DNA from: a virus
IMG/VR virus record: IMGVR_UViG_3300030419_007472
Location: 1-26,989 of that record
Strand: one strand, 5' to 3'
DNA: 26,989 nt
A program made the position numbers and the translations under genes. Below are positions 1-8,702 of the stretch, in pieces. The first letter of the stretch is position 1, and each line of letters begins with the position of its first letter. The notes beneath the pieces are model-generated. The model ran no database searches. It worked only from the letters and a program-made list of their open reading frames with translations, and was not told where the DNA came from.

Positions 1-665
1 CCAAGTCGATAATCCATTTCTACAATATACGCCGACTCTAAAAGGTCGCTATCCAAGCCAAGCGAAGCGGGGACTTCAGTTGTGTCTAGGCCCTGATCAA
101 CTCTTATTAAATCAGCTGATGCTTGGGTGCCATTACCGTATCCTTTTATAAGGCCCGTAACCGACACACCAGTCGATAGCGGGGTGTTGGTGCCATTTAC
201 TCGATATGAGGCAATCGAAAGAGCAGTGAAATCATCAACTGCAACATAAAACCGACTTTGCGTAGAAATACTAGTTCCGACGGCGGCGCCAGTGAGGGTG
301 CGACTAAAATACTCAGAATTGCCATTTTGTAGTTTGTTGGCAGTGTTGCCCTGGCCGGAATTTCTATTCGGCGCCAAAATAGGCATAAACATAACATTCG
401 TTCTAGATATAGAAATTAACTTAGTCTTTAAGTTAGACGTGTTGTTTGTGAACGCCTCCAGGACGGGAGTTTGCAAAATTTCTAAATCATAATAAGCACT
501 GCCAGATTGGTGCGCTTTGTTGTAAAGCTCGTAGTTGATTTCGTCATCACCAAGAGCAAATTTTGAAATTTTAAAACTGCCGTCTCCTTGTGCCAAACGA
601 AGTCGTCCGGTGTCTGTTAAGACTGCATCTAAAATGATGTCGCCTGAATTATCTAAAAATGCCAT
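1..665 (-). CDS. Phage structural protein, N-terminal part (open at left edge)
   Basis: The reading frame opens with ATG at 665-663 and has no stop down to base 1, so at least 221 residues are visible and the C-terminus lies outside the window. The N-terminus carries MAFLDNSGDIILDAVLTDTG, then GRLRLAQG and KFALGDDEINYELYN. This pattern I recall from hypothetical structural proteins of uncultured marine phages (memory only, not searched). The rest is Ser/Thr/Asn/Gly-rich, without a signal peptide or membrane segment, as expected for a beta-rich virion protein. The start is supported by GAGGA at 672-676, 6 nt upstream. A 56-bp spacer separates it from the 997-aa gene, the largest gap in the window. 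The LTxxGRxxLAxG...FxLGDDEIxY motif is shared with the 335-aa gene at 7695-8702, so the two may have a common N-terminal domain. Function is unknown; a fibre or baseplate-peripheral component is an inference from context. Confidence 0.8.
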   Translation of the reverse strand, partial: MAFLDNSGDIILDAVLTDTGRLRLAQGDGSFKISKFALGDDEINYELYNKAHQSGSAYYDLEILQTPVLEAFTNNTSNLKTKLISISRTNVMFMPILAPNRNSGQGNTANKLQNGNSEYFSRTLTGAAVGTSISTQSRFYVAVDDFTALSIASYRVNGTNTPLSTGVSVTGLIKGYGNGTQASADLIRVDQGLDTTEVPASLGLDSDLLESAYIVEMDYRL

Positions 666-721
666 TTTTTGTCCTCACTCTAATAAATAGTTGGTTATTT
701 TATTAAATTTTAATCACTTTG
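666..721. other. 56-bp AT-rich intergenic spacer
   Basis: This is the longest non-coding stretch in the window, between the TAA of the 997-aa gene and the ATG of the left-edge gene. On the minus strand it is AT-rich and ends with the GAGGA ribosome-binding site. I see no GC-rich hairpin followed by a T run, so no intrinsic terminator, and no convincing -35/-10 pair. A phage-specific promoter cannot be excluded. Confidence 0.6.
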
Positions 722-3715
722 TTATTTTCTTTTAAAAGAAAAGTTAATATCTATCTTTTTTCCGCTGCCCTTCGAAGTTAATCTCATTTTAAATATTTTT
801 TTGTTATTCAAATCAGAGAAAATACTGTTGTCCCCAAGCTGATCAAGAAGGTGCAGTTGTTTTAGCTTTGGCTTCAAATATATGTACTTTTGACACTCCT
901 TAGCTGGAAGCTTGTTTGTTTTTGGCTTCATATCTATGGCTCTTATGATTGGCCTAACTGCCCCTTTTTCATCTATTAACTCTACTTCGTATGCTGCTGT
1001 AGGATTTGAAATGTGACCATGATCGTCTATTGCTCTGAATGTATAATAATATTTAGTATTGGGAAAAATATTTGTTTCTTCAAAAAAACCTTGTGTAATT
1101 TGATCGTGTAACGTAAAATCAGAATAACTGCTAGGCCTTTGCGTGGTTCGAAATATCTGGAAAGTTCGTACGGGATCATCAGAGCCGAATTCTATTTTTC
1201 CGTCGGTAGAAAGCTGAGCTTCTTTAATTTTCTGGAATTCTGCCTCATCCGTTCCCAAGATTTCAACTGGCACATCTCTAAACCTATCAGTTCCGCCCGA
1301 CATTAATATTTTTATTCTATTGTTTATTGCGCGATATGGGACAATTTCAACATCTGGTGGAACAGGCGGCTTATCTAAAATAATGATCTCTTCTGTTGAA
1401 AACAATAAATCTTGAACCAGCCTGACAGACGGGTGCACCTCGACGTCCACGGCGGCGGTAAGGTCCATCTTTTCATATACAGTCTTTGCTCCCCAAGACC
1501 ATCCAGCTTTTCCTTCTTTTTCTTTTTTTGTGGCACCAGGGGAAGAGGCCTCTTGTAAGTCCGAAGTCATGCCATATCCAAGTTCCGTACTGTAATCATA
1601 TGGTGTGTCAGGATCGACGTCTCGCTTTGCAAAGCCTCCTAGGAACTTGTTATCTTCCTCTGTCTTCCAAGCATAGCGATATTTGCTACCAAAAACTATT
1701 CTATGCGTGTATACATTATATTTATATTTAATATTATCCGACGTCTCGTTCGAGTATTTAACTTGAGTATCAACATATTTTACTATATCCAATTCGGATG
1801 TATTAGGTATTAAAATGTTTTGTATCACCTCTTCGTCGTCGCCTAATATTTTAATTTTTTCTATTCTGTAAAAGAGGTCTTCCGTATAGCATGGTTCGCC
1901 ATTTAGTATCTGTTGGAAGTCTCTTCTGTGAGTATTATACGCGTCTAATATCTTTGCGTTAAATGCATTAAAAAATAATTTTTTGAATATTGCGTTTTTA
2001 TCAGAATTTAAATCGATCTTGCTGTCGAAATCATCAGAAAAATAAGAGGTATAATTTCTTAAATCCCCTTCGGAGAATTCGCTCGTAGGCGCTTGTTCTC
2101 CAGAAAACACTCCTTCTTTTTCTAATACGCTTTCCCAATTGAAGATCTCTAAAACAAGGGGCAGGTCGATTGTTTTCTTAACTGTTGCGATGATTTCTCC
2201 AGACTGAGCTATTGGAAGTTTGGATTTTGATATGGAATTAAAGACTTCTTCTTGATAATAATCAACAAAGGTGTGGTCACTGATAAAGTCAAAAGGAGTC
2301 CAAATGCCGACGCCGGTCTCCAACACTTCGGACCCAACAAAGCTATCATACCACCTGTCAGCAGAGGGAGGTTTTAAAGAAGATAAGATAACGTCTGATA
2401 TAGGCTTCGTCAAATGAAATTTTTTCATTATATCTCCTATTTGCGTAAATAGATCTGCCGTAAACTCTAGCTCGCAGTATGAAGGAAAGTGCTTTTTATA
2501 TTGATCTGCCTTATTCAACAATTTCAAAGATTTTGGTGAAAAAACTATATTTGTCATTATGTTTTCCAAGGCACGAAGAAGGTGGGCAGGAGTATCATTA
2601 TCGATAATCTCAGAATCCCCAGTCTCCCACCAGTTCTTCACAGAAGAAAATGAAAATTTACTGTCTTTCGTTAATTGCTCTGCATATTCTCTGTAATAAT
2701 CAGAGAACATTTGATCGGCGTCGTGCTTATCAAAGCTTAACGATAATATTTTTTCTATTATGTTCGTATCTTTGCCAATTTGACCATAAAGATATAAATG
2801 TGTTAAAAATGGATATGTGTTTAGGAGGTCTATGTAGAGTTGCTGTACAGCATCTTCACTCTTATCATAGTAATATTGAATATGTTGCCTAAGACTACTA
2901 ATGTCGAACATACCGCCTTCAATAATGTCTTTATTTTCTAACATCCTCATGAAAGAATAGACGCTTGGTAAAGAATTTTGAATCTTCCGCTCAGAGTTTA
3001 TAATCTGTTCAATCTGATTTTTCTGAGCTTCTATTCCGCGGGCCCTTTCGTTATAAAATGTGGTATATTTTGCATAAAAAGCCTTCCCAGAAGGAGATTT
3101 TTCTTCCAACTCTTTTGGGCTGAAAGGGTTTGCCGCGATGTGATAGTGATCGAAAAAAAAGCCAGGTTGATCAGAACTTTCCGCCACTATAACCGGCTCA
3201 TACTCTAACCCGTAAGGTATATCTATGCCCCTTTTCATAAAGTCTATCCACGAATTCAAAACATCGTCAGAAGAGGCTGGCGGTGTAGCGGGGTATAAAT
3301 TCTGCAAAAAATCAAAATCAACAGTGGTGCTTAAGACAATTTTCTGATTTATAACCGTGCCCGTGCTACCATAAGATCCTGCGGCTTCTACTACCTCGGG
3401 GTCTGAACAGGATTCCATAGAGATAGGCGCGCCGCAGAATAAAATTGGCGTGGGCCAAATATTAGAGAATGTGTTGTGCTCAAGAATTTCGTTATTCTGG
3501 TCTTTTTCTGAAAAGTCCCAATTTCTACCCAGCACCACACGAAGCTTGTCGGTTCCGGGTGCAAAAAAATACTTAACACCCTCTTGGTCTTCGAAACCGG
3601 CGTCATCGACATAAGAAGTATCCCCAGCGTTGCTCCACATTATCGGACCTTTTCTACTAATTTGATAGAACGAACTAGCATCGATAATATTTTTTTTCTT
3701 TCCTGTTAGTTGCAT
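722..3715 (-). CDS. Large structural protein with C-terminal FN3-like region
   Basis: A 997-aa protein starting at ATG 3715-3713, with AAGGA at 3727-3731 as a somewhat distant (11 nt) ribosome-binding site inside the end of the preceding gene. The first ~200 residues are mixed and contain IWPTPILFCGAPISM. Residues ~220-620 look helical and charged, with several KxxEQI and EKIL-type runs. Residues ~780-930 look like a fibronectin type III-like or purple-phosphatase-like beta sandwich. They begin with KPPVPPDVEIVPYRAINNR and end with NTKYYYTFRAIDDHGHISNP, which fits the FN3 F/G strand pattern YxYxVxAxDxxGxxS. The extreme C-terminus (MRLTSKGSGKKIDINFSFKR) resembles the tail of marine-phage structural proteins I recall. 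No enzyme active site is visible. It lies 5 nt after the 1324-aa gene. A baseplate-peripheral or fibre-attachment role is an inference from position; the FN3 assignment is by pattern only. Confidence 0.8.
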   Translation of the reverse strand: MQLTGKKKNIIDASSFYQISRKGPIMWSNAGDTSYVDDAGFEDQEGVKYFFAPGTDKLRVVLGRNWDFSEKDQNNEILEHNTFSNIWPTPILFCGAPISMESCSDPEVVEAAGSYGSTGTVINQKIVLSTTVDFDFLQNLYPATPPASSDDVLNSWIDFMKRGIDIPYGLEYEPVIVAESSDQPGFFFDHYHIAANPFSPKELEEKSPSGKAFYAKYTTFYNERARGIEAQKNQIEQIINSERKIQNSLPSVYSFMRMLENKDIIEGGMFDISSLRQHIQYYYDKSEDAVQQLYIDLLNTYPFLTHLYLYGQIGKDTNIIEKILSLSFDKHDADQMFSDYYREYAEQLTKDSKFSFSSVKNWWETGDSEIIDNDTPAHLLRALENIMTNIVFSPKSLKLLNKADQYKKHFPSYCELEFTADLFTQIGDIMKKFHLTKPISDVILSSLKPPSADRWYDSFVGSEVLETGVGIWTPFDFISDHTFVDYYQEEVFNSISKSKLPIAQSGEIIATVKKTIDLPLVLEIFNWESVLEKEGVFSGEQAPTSEFSEGDLRNYTSYFSDDFDSKIDLNSDKNAIFKKLFFNAFNAKILDAYNTHRRDFQQILNGEPCYTEDLFYRIEKIKILGDDEEVIQNILIPNTSELDIVKYVDTQVKYSNETSDNIKYKYNVYTHRIVFGSKYRYAWKTEEDNKFLGGFAKRDVDPDTPYDYSTELGYGMTSDLQEASSPGATKKEKEGKAGWSWGAKTVYEKMDLTAAVDVEVHPSVRLVQDLLFSTEEIIILDKPPVPPDVEIVPYRAINNRIKILMSGGTDRFRDVPVEILGTDEAEFQKIKEAQLSTDGKIEFGSDDPVRTFQIFRTTQRPSSYSDFTLHDQITQGFFEETNIFPNTKYYYTFRAIDDHGHISNPTAAYEVELIDEKGAVRPIIRAIDMKPKTNKLPAKECQKYIYLKPKLKQLHLLDQLGDNSIFSDLNNKKIFKMRLTSKGSGKKIDINFSFKRK

Positions 3716-3720
3716 TAGAC

Positions 3721-6700
3721 TTAATATCCTTTATCGCCGGTGCCAAGACCGCCCATGCCCATATTTTGCATTTGCTGGTCCATGCTTTTGTTTGCGCCTT
3801 GCTGATTGCCAGAAAAGCCTGTTTGTTGTTGGGCGCTGGTTCCAGGCGTTGAGTCGATGGTAGTCGCAGTACTCGTCGCCATGTTGGTTTCGGTCGTGGT
3901 TGTCGCGGCCGCTCCCTCAAGGGCAGAAAAGTTTTGCATTTGCGTTTCAATACCTGCCGGCAGAACCTGCATCGTTGGGCTTTTCATCATACCCTTTTCC
4001 ATTATGGTAAGCATTTGATTAAGCTTGAGGTAATTTTTAGATTCCCAGAAACTCATATCAACTCCCAAATCAGCTCCTTGGTCAATTTGAGGGTTTGTCG
4101 GTGCAACAGGAGGGGGTTGTTCCATGACAGCTTGTTCGTTGCTAGTTATGAAAAAATATCTATCCAAAATAGGAAGCTCCATTTCTTGTGACAATCTTTT
4201 GTCGAATAAAGACATCCTGCAAAACTGCACCTCTCCGTCCGGCAAAAGCACATCTTCATTTCTTAACAACCTCCACGCATCTTGATCATCTTTTGCGTTC
4301 TGGGTGTAGCTTCCAACAAAAACTTCTATTTTTACTGTCAGGTTGATCTGAAAGAATGAAAAAGCTGAAGTTTGTTTTATGTTGAAATTTTTCAATACAT
4401 TTTTTACGCCCGGGTGTAGGAGTTCGTTACCCCCATGAGAAGGGTTGGCATCTCTGGAGTTTTGTATGTGGTGGTATTTAAAGCTGTTTGGGTAATTTAT
4501 GTTGTATGAGTGATACCCGGCCGGTATGGAAGAACAATAATCCATTCTCGTAAGATTTTGCAGCGGACTATATAAAAAATCTTGCATTTTTCCAAGAGGG
4601 AAAGACAATCCATCTGTAAATTCGTCTATAGACAAAGGAAAAACTTCTTCAAAATTTTCAAATTCTACATTTTTCGAGGCGCCGGGATTCTCCGGAAAAA
4701 TTGGCCGGCCAAATACCTCGTCGTGCTTGTTTCGCCTGTGGAGAGTAATCCCTATATCTTCTAGAATGTTTTTGTAACTTTGCTGCCAAGACATAAGCTG
4801 GTCACCTTGATATCCCATCCCCAAATGTTTGTATTTTGGCGCGCCGTAGCTTAAATTTTTATCAACATGAATGTCCTGAAAATAATTAACCATATCCATA
4901 AACATTTTATCGTGTTTGGTGATGTTCAAAAAGTCTCCAGAGTGCAGAGTGTTGGTAGGGGACCCGTTCTCAGAATTTATGTAGCTAATAGCAGTAACAT
5001 ACGGCTTAAAACTGGTCAAAACTTGATTATATCCTCTAGTTGGATTCGTTATGTTGCTTTTGATACTAACAACCGAGGGGCCCAAATAAGAAAAAGAATT
5101 ATTTTTTAATGAATCATTTTGAAGAAACTGTAAATTTCCCTGTTCTTTAACAACAATACCGATATTATTAACAACGCCAACGCCCTCGTAGCCGTTGTCG
5201 GTTTTTGCCAAAGGAGACCACTTTGCGGCCTCTAATCTACATCTGTCAATAAAATATTGATTACTTAGGACGCGCGCTGGGTAAATAGGAGGTATTGCCG
5301 GCTGGCCAACAGACAAATAGTCAAGAAAAACTGACTTATTATCTACGGCCGTGAATAATTCTTCCGGATGATCAAATGTATATTCTTCATAAATGGTTGA
5401 GTCGCTAGGTGAAACAACTATATCAAAAAAGTTATTTACAGTATAGCCGCTTGGGACAGAATTGGAGTCGATCTCTGATCCTGTCTTGTTAAGCTCTGTT
5501 GCGGACAACAAACTTTGCGTTTTTTGTATTGCAGCTTCAAGCAAAGAAAGAAAAAATGATATACCCTTTGGGGATCCCGAAACAGGGTCTAGTAAGTTTA
5601 TTAAACTAGCGTCACTAAAATCAACACTACTTCCTGATTTCGAACCTCCGAACAAGCCTAAAACTCGCTGGAGCCTGTGCAAAACCGTAGGCACGGACTG
5701 CCACGGTTTTGCACCAGAAGGATTCTTCGAAGGATCAGAAAAGTGTCCGTCAGCAAATTCAAAAAATTCAGGATTTTGAAAACTACCATTCTTGTAATAT
5801 TTTGTAAACATGGCTTTCGAGTATTCTTCGGAATCTTTCATTTGTGTAGAATATTCAAATTTTTTTGAAACAAGCTTGTTCACGTATGAAGACATAGACA
5901 TGTCATAGTATTGTTCTAATAAAATCTTGTTTCGCGTAAGCGCCTGGAAAAGACCATACAAAAATTCGTACGTGCCATCTTTAAACGCTAATTCAAGTCT
6001 ATACCTATACGTACCCGCTCCAAGCTTGGCCATTTCCCTGTCTTGAAAAATAAAATATCTATTTTTAAATTGTGAAAACGGGTCAGTAGCGCTGATGTTC
6101 GCTGCATGAAAACTTTTTATTTCTGTTATAGTGGCAGTAGATGTTACTGACTTAAATGTATCTTTGTCACTTATTGTGCCTATTAATTTAGATGGCTCTT
6201 CATAAAACTTATCATTTAAATGCTTTTCATATCTCGTGTTGATGGTCTTTTCTTTAACTCTGTCTCTATAAATCTTTAATTCAAGTAATTTTGATTTTTC
6301 TAAAATACTCAACATGTCAATTGGCGTCAGCGTAAGCATTTCTATGGCGCCCATTAGGCCTGGTGGAGATTGGTCAAAAAGAATTGGGAACAAAGAAGAA
6401 TTTTTCCTCAAAAGCTCCAGGGTGTCTATGAAAAACACTCCGCGAGCGATCCCGGAGGAGTCTCTAGAAACATATAACTTCGAAAATTCAATATCATTAT
6501 CTCTTACAAAATCTTTTCTTTTTTCTTTTTGAAAAGGCGACAAGAAATCTTCTATTTTCGCGGTAGCTTTGTTGAGGGCTGAAATATCTTTGTCCATTTT
6601 GCCCATGGCGTTGTCTATCGGCTCAGGATATATCCCGCTGCGAAAATCAGAAATTAAGTTATTAGGTACCTTGGCCAAATTTAGCTTGGGCAGGTCCTGT

Positions 6701-7695
6701 GAAGTATGCTTTTCGCCGACCATCCAGCCGCGGGGGGCAACACCTGTAGAAAAGCCGCCGTCGCCAAAATACCCAGGAGGTGTCGGAGGTGCAGGATTGT
6801 CCGGACCGTGGAGATGTACAGCCCCCTCCCATGGGAGGCCGTCTGGTAAGAAAAAAGCTTCCCTTTCCTGCTGTAAAACTCCATTAAGAAACAACACTTC
6901 AGAATTCACCGGGCCCTCGACCACCAGCTCCTCAAAATACTGCGTCCACAAAGAAGGATCCATGTCTAATTGTAAGTTTTGAAACCAAAGCGGCACGTGC
7001 AAAAAAGAATAAAAAAGAAAGCCAAGATTATTAATCGCGTCCTCGGTTCCCGTTAGAGAGGAAGCAAGATAGGTGTATTCATAGGGCAATACTAAGTAAC
7101 CCTTACCATCTATAATTTCTTCTTTTATTTTGCCTTTCTGCAACGCTTCTTCCAGGCTCTGGGGGCCGTCGAGATTGCCCACGATCGATGCTTTAGAGAA
7201 CTGTAACGGGACTGGAACTCCAGCCTCAGGAGAGAAAACCTTATTTGGCCAAACTTGAGACGAAAAATAATCAGCGCCTTGGTGCCCTATTTTCCCTCTT
7301 GGTAAATAATTGTCCTCATGAAAATATTTTGCATTATAAACCGTTCCTTTTTCGTCTCCAGGTGTTGGTTTTTCTAGCGGTGAGTTGCTAGGTAGAAGCT
7401 TTATAACATTTTCTTGCTTTTTAAAAGGCACAACCTGTATAAAAAGAGCATCTATTATCTTAAAGCTGTCGACACTAAAATCATTAAGCCAGTTCGATTG
7501 ATAAATTTTATCTTTTTCTTGATAAACTTCCAATTGAAGAGTTATTGAAGTGTCTTCACCACCGATGACGCTTGTCTCTTCGCCAAATTCAGTAGATTTC
7601 TTTATGGTCGTTTTAGACGAATTCTCTAATGTTATCTTTTTACATCGTATGTGAGGTAAAAGGCCGCCAGTTATTGTGTCTAAAATCGATGACAT
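3721..7695 (-). CDS. Large structural protein with Met/Gln/Gly-rich C-terminal tail
   Basis: The open frame reaches a TTG at 7701, but the likely start is ATG 7695-7693 (MSSILDTITGG), giving 1324 aa. It forms a TAATG overlap with the stop of the 335-aa gene and has AGGAG at 7706-7710, 10 nt upstream. No catalytic domain is recognised. Residues ~280-345 hold a Pro/Gly-rich loop with LPDGLPWEGAVHLHG and later RGWMVGEKHTS. A similar LPDG...G-VH-H...GWM-G..HT arrangement occurs, as I recall, in structural proteins of marine phages. From about residue 1230 the protein becomes low-complexity: MMKSPTMQVLPAG, a Thr-rich run (ATTTTETNMATSTATT), then AQQQTGFSGNQQG and QQMQNMGMGGLGTGDKGY. This tail is probably disordered. 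The gene contains an unusually strong hairpin at 5677-5714 (annotated separately). It is probably a baseplate or fibre component by context; function unknown. Confidence 0.8.
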   Translation of the reverse strand: MSSILDTITGGLLPHIRCKKITLENSSKTTIKKSTEFGEETSVIGGEDTSITLQLEVYQEKDKIYQSNWLNDFSVDSFKIIDALFIQVVPFKKQENVIKLLPSNSPLEKPTPGDEKGTVYNAKYFHEDNYLPRGKIGHQGADYFSSQVWPNKVFSPEAGVPVPLQFSKASIVGNLDGPQSLEEALQKGKIKEEIIDGKGYLVLPYEYTYLASSLTGTEDAINNLGFLFYSFLHVPLWFQNLQLDMDPSLWTQYFEELVVEGPVNSEVLFLNGVLQQEREAFFLPDGLPWEGAVHLHGPDNPAPPTPPGYFGDGGFSTGVAPRGWMVGEKHTSQDLPKLNLAKVPNNLISDFRSGIYPEPIDNAMGKMDKDISALNKATAKIEDFLSPFQKEKRKDFVRDNDIEFSKLYVSRDSSGIARGVFFIDTLELLRKNSSLFPILFDQSPPGLMGAIEMLTLTPIDMLSILEKSKLLELKIYRDRVKEKTINTRYEKHLNDKFYEEPSKLIGTISDKDTFKSVTSTATITEIKSFHAANISATDPFSQFKNRYFIFQDREMAKLGAGTYRYRLELAFKDGTYEFLYGLFQALTRNKILLEQYYDMSMSSYVNKLVSKKFEYSTQMKDSEEYSKAMFTKYYKNGSFQNPEFFEFADGHFSDPSKNPSGAKPWQSVPTVLHRLQRVLGLFGGSKSGSSVDFSDASLINLLDPVSGSPKGISFFLSLLEAAIQKTQSLLSATELNKTGSEIDSNSVPSGYTVNNFFDIVVSPSDSTIYEEYTFDHPEELFTAVDNKSVFLDYLSVGQPAIPPIYPARVLSNQYFIDRCRLEAAKWSPLAKTDNGYEGVGVVNNIGIVVKEQGNLQFLQNDSLKNNSFSYLGPSVVSIKSNITNPTRGYNQVLTSFKPYVTAISYINSENGSPTNTLHSGDFLNITKHDKMFMDMVNYFQDIHVDKNLSYGAPKYKHLGMGYQGDQLMSWQQSYKNILEDIGITLHRRNKHDEVFGRPIFPENPGASKNVEFENFEEVFPLSIDEFTDGLSFPLGKMQDFLYSPLQNLTRMDYCSSIPAGYHSYNINYPNSFKYHHIQNSRDANPSHGGNELLHPGVKNVLKNFNIKQTSAFSFFQINLTVKIEVFVGSYTQNAKDDQDAWRLLRNEDVLLPDGEVQFCRMSLFDKRLSQEMELPILDRYFFITSNEQAVMEQPPPVAPTNPQIDQGADLGVDMSFWESKNYLKLNQMLTIMEKGMMKSPTMQVLPAGIETQMQNFSALEGAAATTTTETNMATSTATTIDSTPGTSAQQQTGFSGNQQGANKSMDQQMQNMGMGGLGTGDKGY
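5677..5714 (-). repeat. Strong inverted repeat (hairpin) inside coding sequence
   Basis: Outer arms GTGCAAAACCGT (5677-5688) and ACGGTTTTGCAC (5703-5714) are perfectly complementary over 12 bp. After one unpaired base (5689), inner arms GGCA (5690-5693) and TGCC (5699-5702) add 4 bp around a 5-base loop (5694-5698). The mRNA would form a 16-bp stem with a single bulge. It lies in codons for residues ~660-672 of the 1324-aa protein (AKPWQSVPTVLH). No U run follows on either strand, so it is not a standard intrinsic terminator. Its role is unknown. Confidence 0.85.
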
Positions 7696-8702
7696 TAGCA
7701 AATTTCTCCTGGAGAATCAGACTCGTCAGTATAAATATCAAAAACTTTCTTTTTCTGATCATTAATAACGTCTTGGCATATTTTTGCGCGCGGTTCCGAG
7801 AAAACTCCAGTCTTTTCCTTGACGGGGTCGTGCTCACAAATAATTTCATCATCTATTTCATCGTCTACCAAGACATCAAAAAAATAATCTACCATGTTTA
7901 CATCATCTGAAGGGTTTTGTTCATCAGGATCAAACGATTGCTCGTAATCTTGCAAAAAGTCGCTCAAAATAGAAAACTTAATTTCCCTCAAGGTTTCTAT
8001 TGTCGCGCCGTCATGGACTTCGTTCTCTACTTCAAAAAGCTCTATATCAAAATTTTTCTTCTGAAAAAGGCCATTATTTTCTAAAATCTTCAATAAAACA
8101 TATTGATCTTCTTCCGGGGAGGTTATTACAAAGTTTGAATCAAGAAATCCTTCCTCGAATTCATCCATATTTGCACTATCGCCGGTCGCAGACGAGCGCT
8201 CCTGAATAGATACTTCAACATGTGTGTCTATTTGAGGTATTGTTTGAGAATTTTTTCCTCCTGTTTTTTCTGACAAAGTCAAACTAGAAATACTACCCGT
8301 AATGGTACCATTAAGAAATTCCACCTGCCAAGAGGGGGAATACTGCGAATTAACGTCGCTTGTTCCAATCGGCTGTGGAAGAGCATAAAATTTTTCTGGT
8401 GTTCTTTGTAGGTCTTGATCTCCTACTTTAGATTGGCCAGAAATAATTTTACTATAGTTACTATTAAAATTTTTCTCTAAAGAGCTGTAGGAGATTTGAT
8501 GGTGCATCGTTGGTGTAGTTTTTATTCTCTCTTCGCTTTCGTTTTGAGCTTCTGTCATATTTGCCTTTTCTATATCATACAGAATATCATCATCAAAAAA
8601 AGAGTAAAATGCCGGCTTCAGCTTTCCTTTCGATAAGAGATGCCTTCCAAATTGCGTTAATTTTAAATCAATAACTTCTTCTTTCTTGTTAAAAAACTCC
8701 AT
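7695..8702 (-). CDS. Acidic phage structural protein with LTxxGRxxLxxG motif
   Basis: A 335-aa protein starting at ATG 8702-8700, directly abutting the TAG of the 2162-aa gene and served by a near-consensus GGAGGTGAT site. Its N-terminus reads MEFFNKKEEVIDLKLTQFGR then HLLSKGKLKP and FFDDDILYD. I recall similar N-termini in hypothetical proteins of marine phages. The same core pattern occurs at the start of the left-edge gene. The C-terminal third is strongly acidic, with stretches such as VDDEIDDEIICEHD and YTDESDSPGEIC at the very end; it contains four Cys (EIICEHD, AKICQD and the terminal C among them) and no signal peptide. Its stop overlaps the start of the 1324-aa gene as TAATG, suggesting translational coupling. 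Whether it is a virion component or an assembly factor cannot be told. It is the smallest gene among the giants, so a connector or chaperone role is possible but speculative. Confidence 0.85.
   Translation of the reverse strand: MEFFNKKEEVIDLKLTQFGRHLLSKGKLKPAFYSFFDDDILYDIEKANMTEAQNESEERIKTTPTMHHQISYSSLEKNFNSNYSKIISGQSKVGDQDLQRTPEKFYALPQPIGTSDVNSQYSPSWQVEFLNGTITGSISSLTLSEKTGGKNSQTIPQIDTHVEVSIQERSSATGDSANMDEFEEGFLDSNFVITSPEEDQYVLLKILENNGLFQKKNFDIELFEVENEVHDGATIETLREIKFSILSDFLQDYEQSFDPDEQNPSDDVNMVDYFFDVLVDDEIDDEIICEHDPVKEKTGVFSEPRAKICQDVINDQKKKVFDIYTDESDSPGEIC

Noticed and set aside
1719-1726. TATAAATA on the minus strand, identical to the T4 late-promoter core
   Set aside because: It lies deep inside the 997-aa coding sequence, in an AT-rich Tyr/Lys/Asn stretch and about 1 kb from the next gene, so chance is the simplest explanation. 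A similar match at 7730-7737 is on the opposite strand to all genes.
6569-6982. 137-codon open frame on the plus strand
   Set aside because: It is antisense to the 1324-aa gene in a Pro/Gly-rich coding stretch. There is no sign of an independent gene.
722-7695. A new defence or enzyme system among the large unknown genes
   Set aside because: I looked for nuclease, helicase, ATPase (Walker), methyltransferase, protease and toxin motifs in these translations and saw none. Composition and context point to virion structure.
7699-7701. TTG start for the 1324-aa gene
   Set aside because: ATG at 7695 is two codons downstream, has better spacing from AGGAG and makes the same TAATG overlap seen at 23676.
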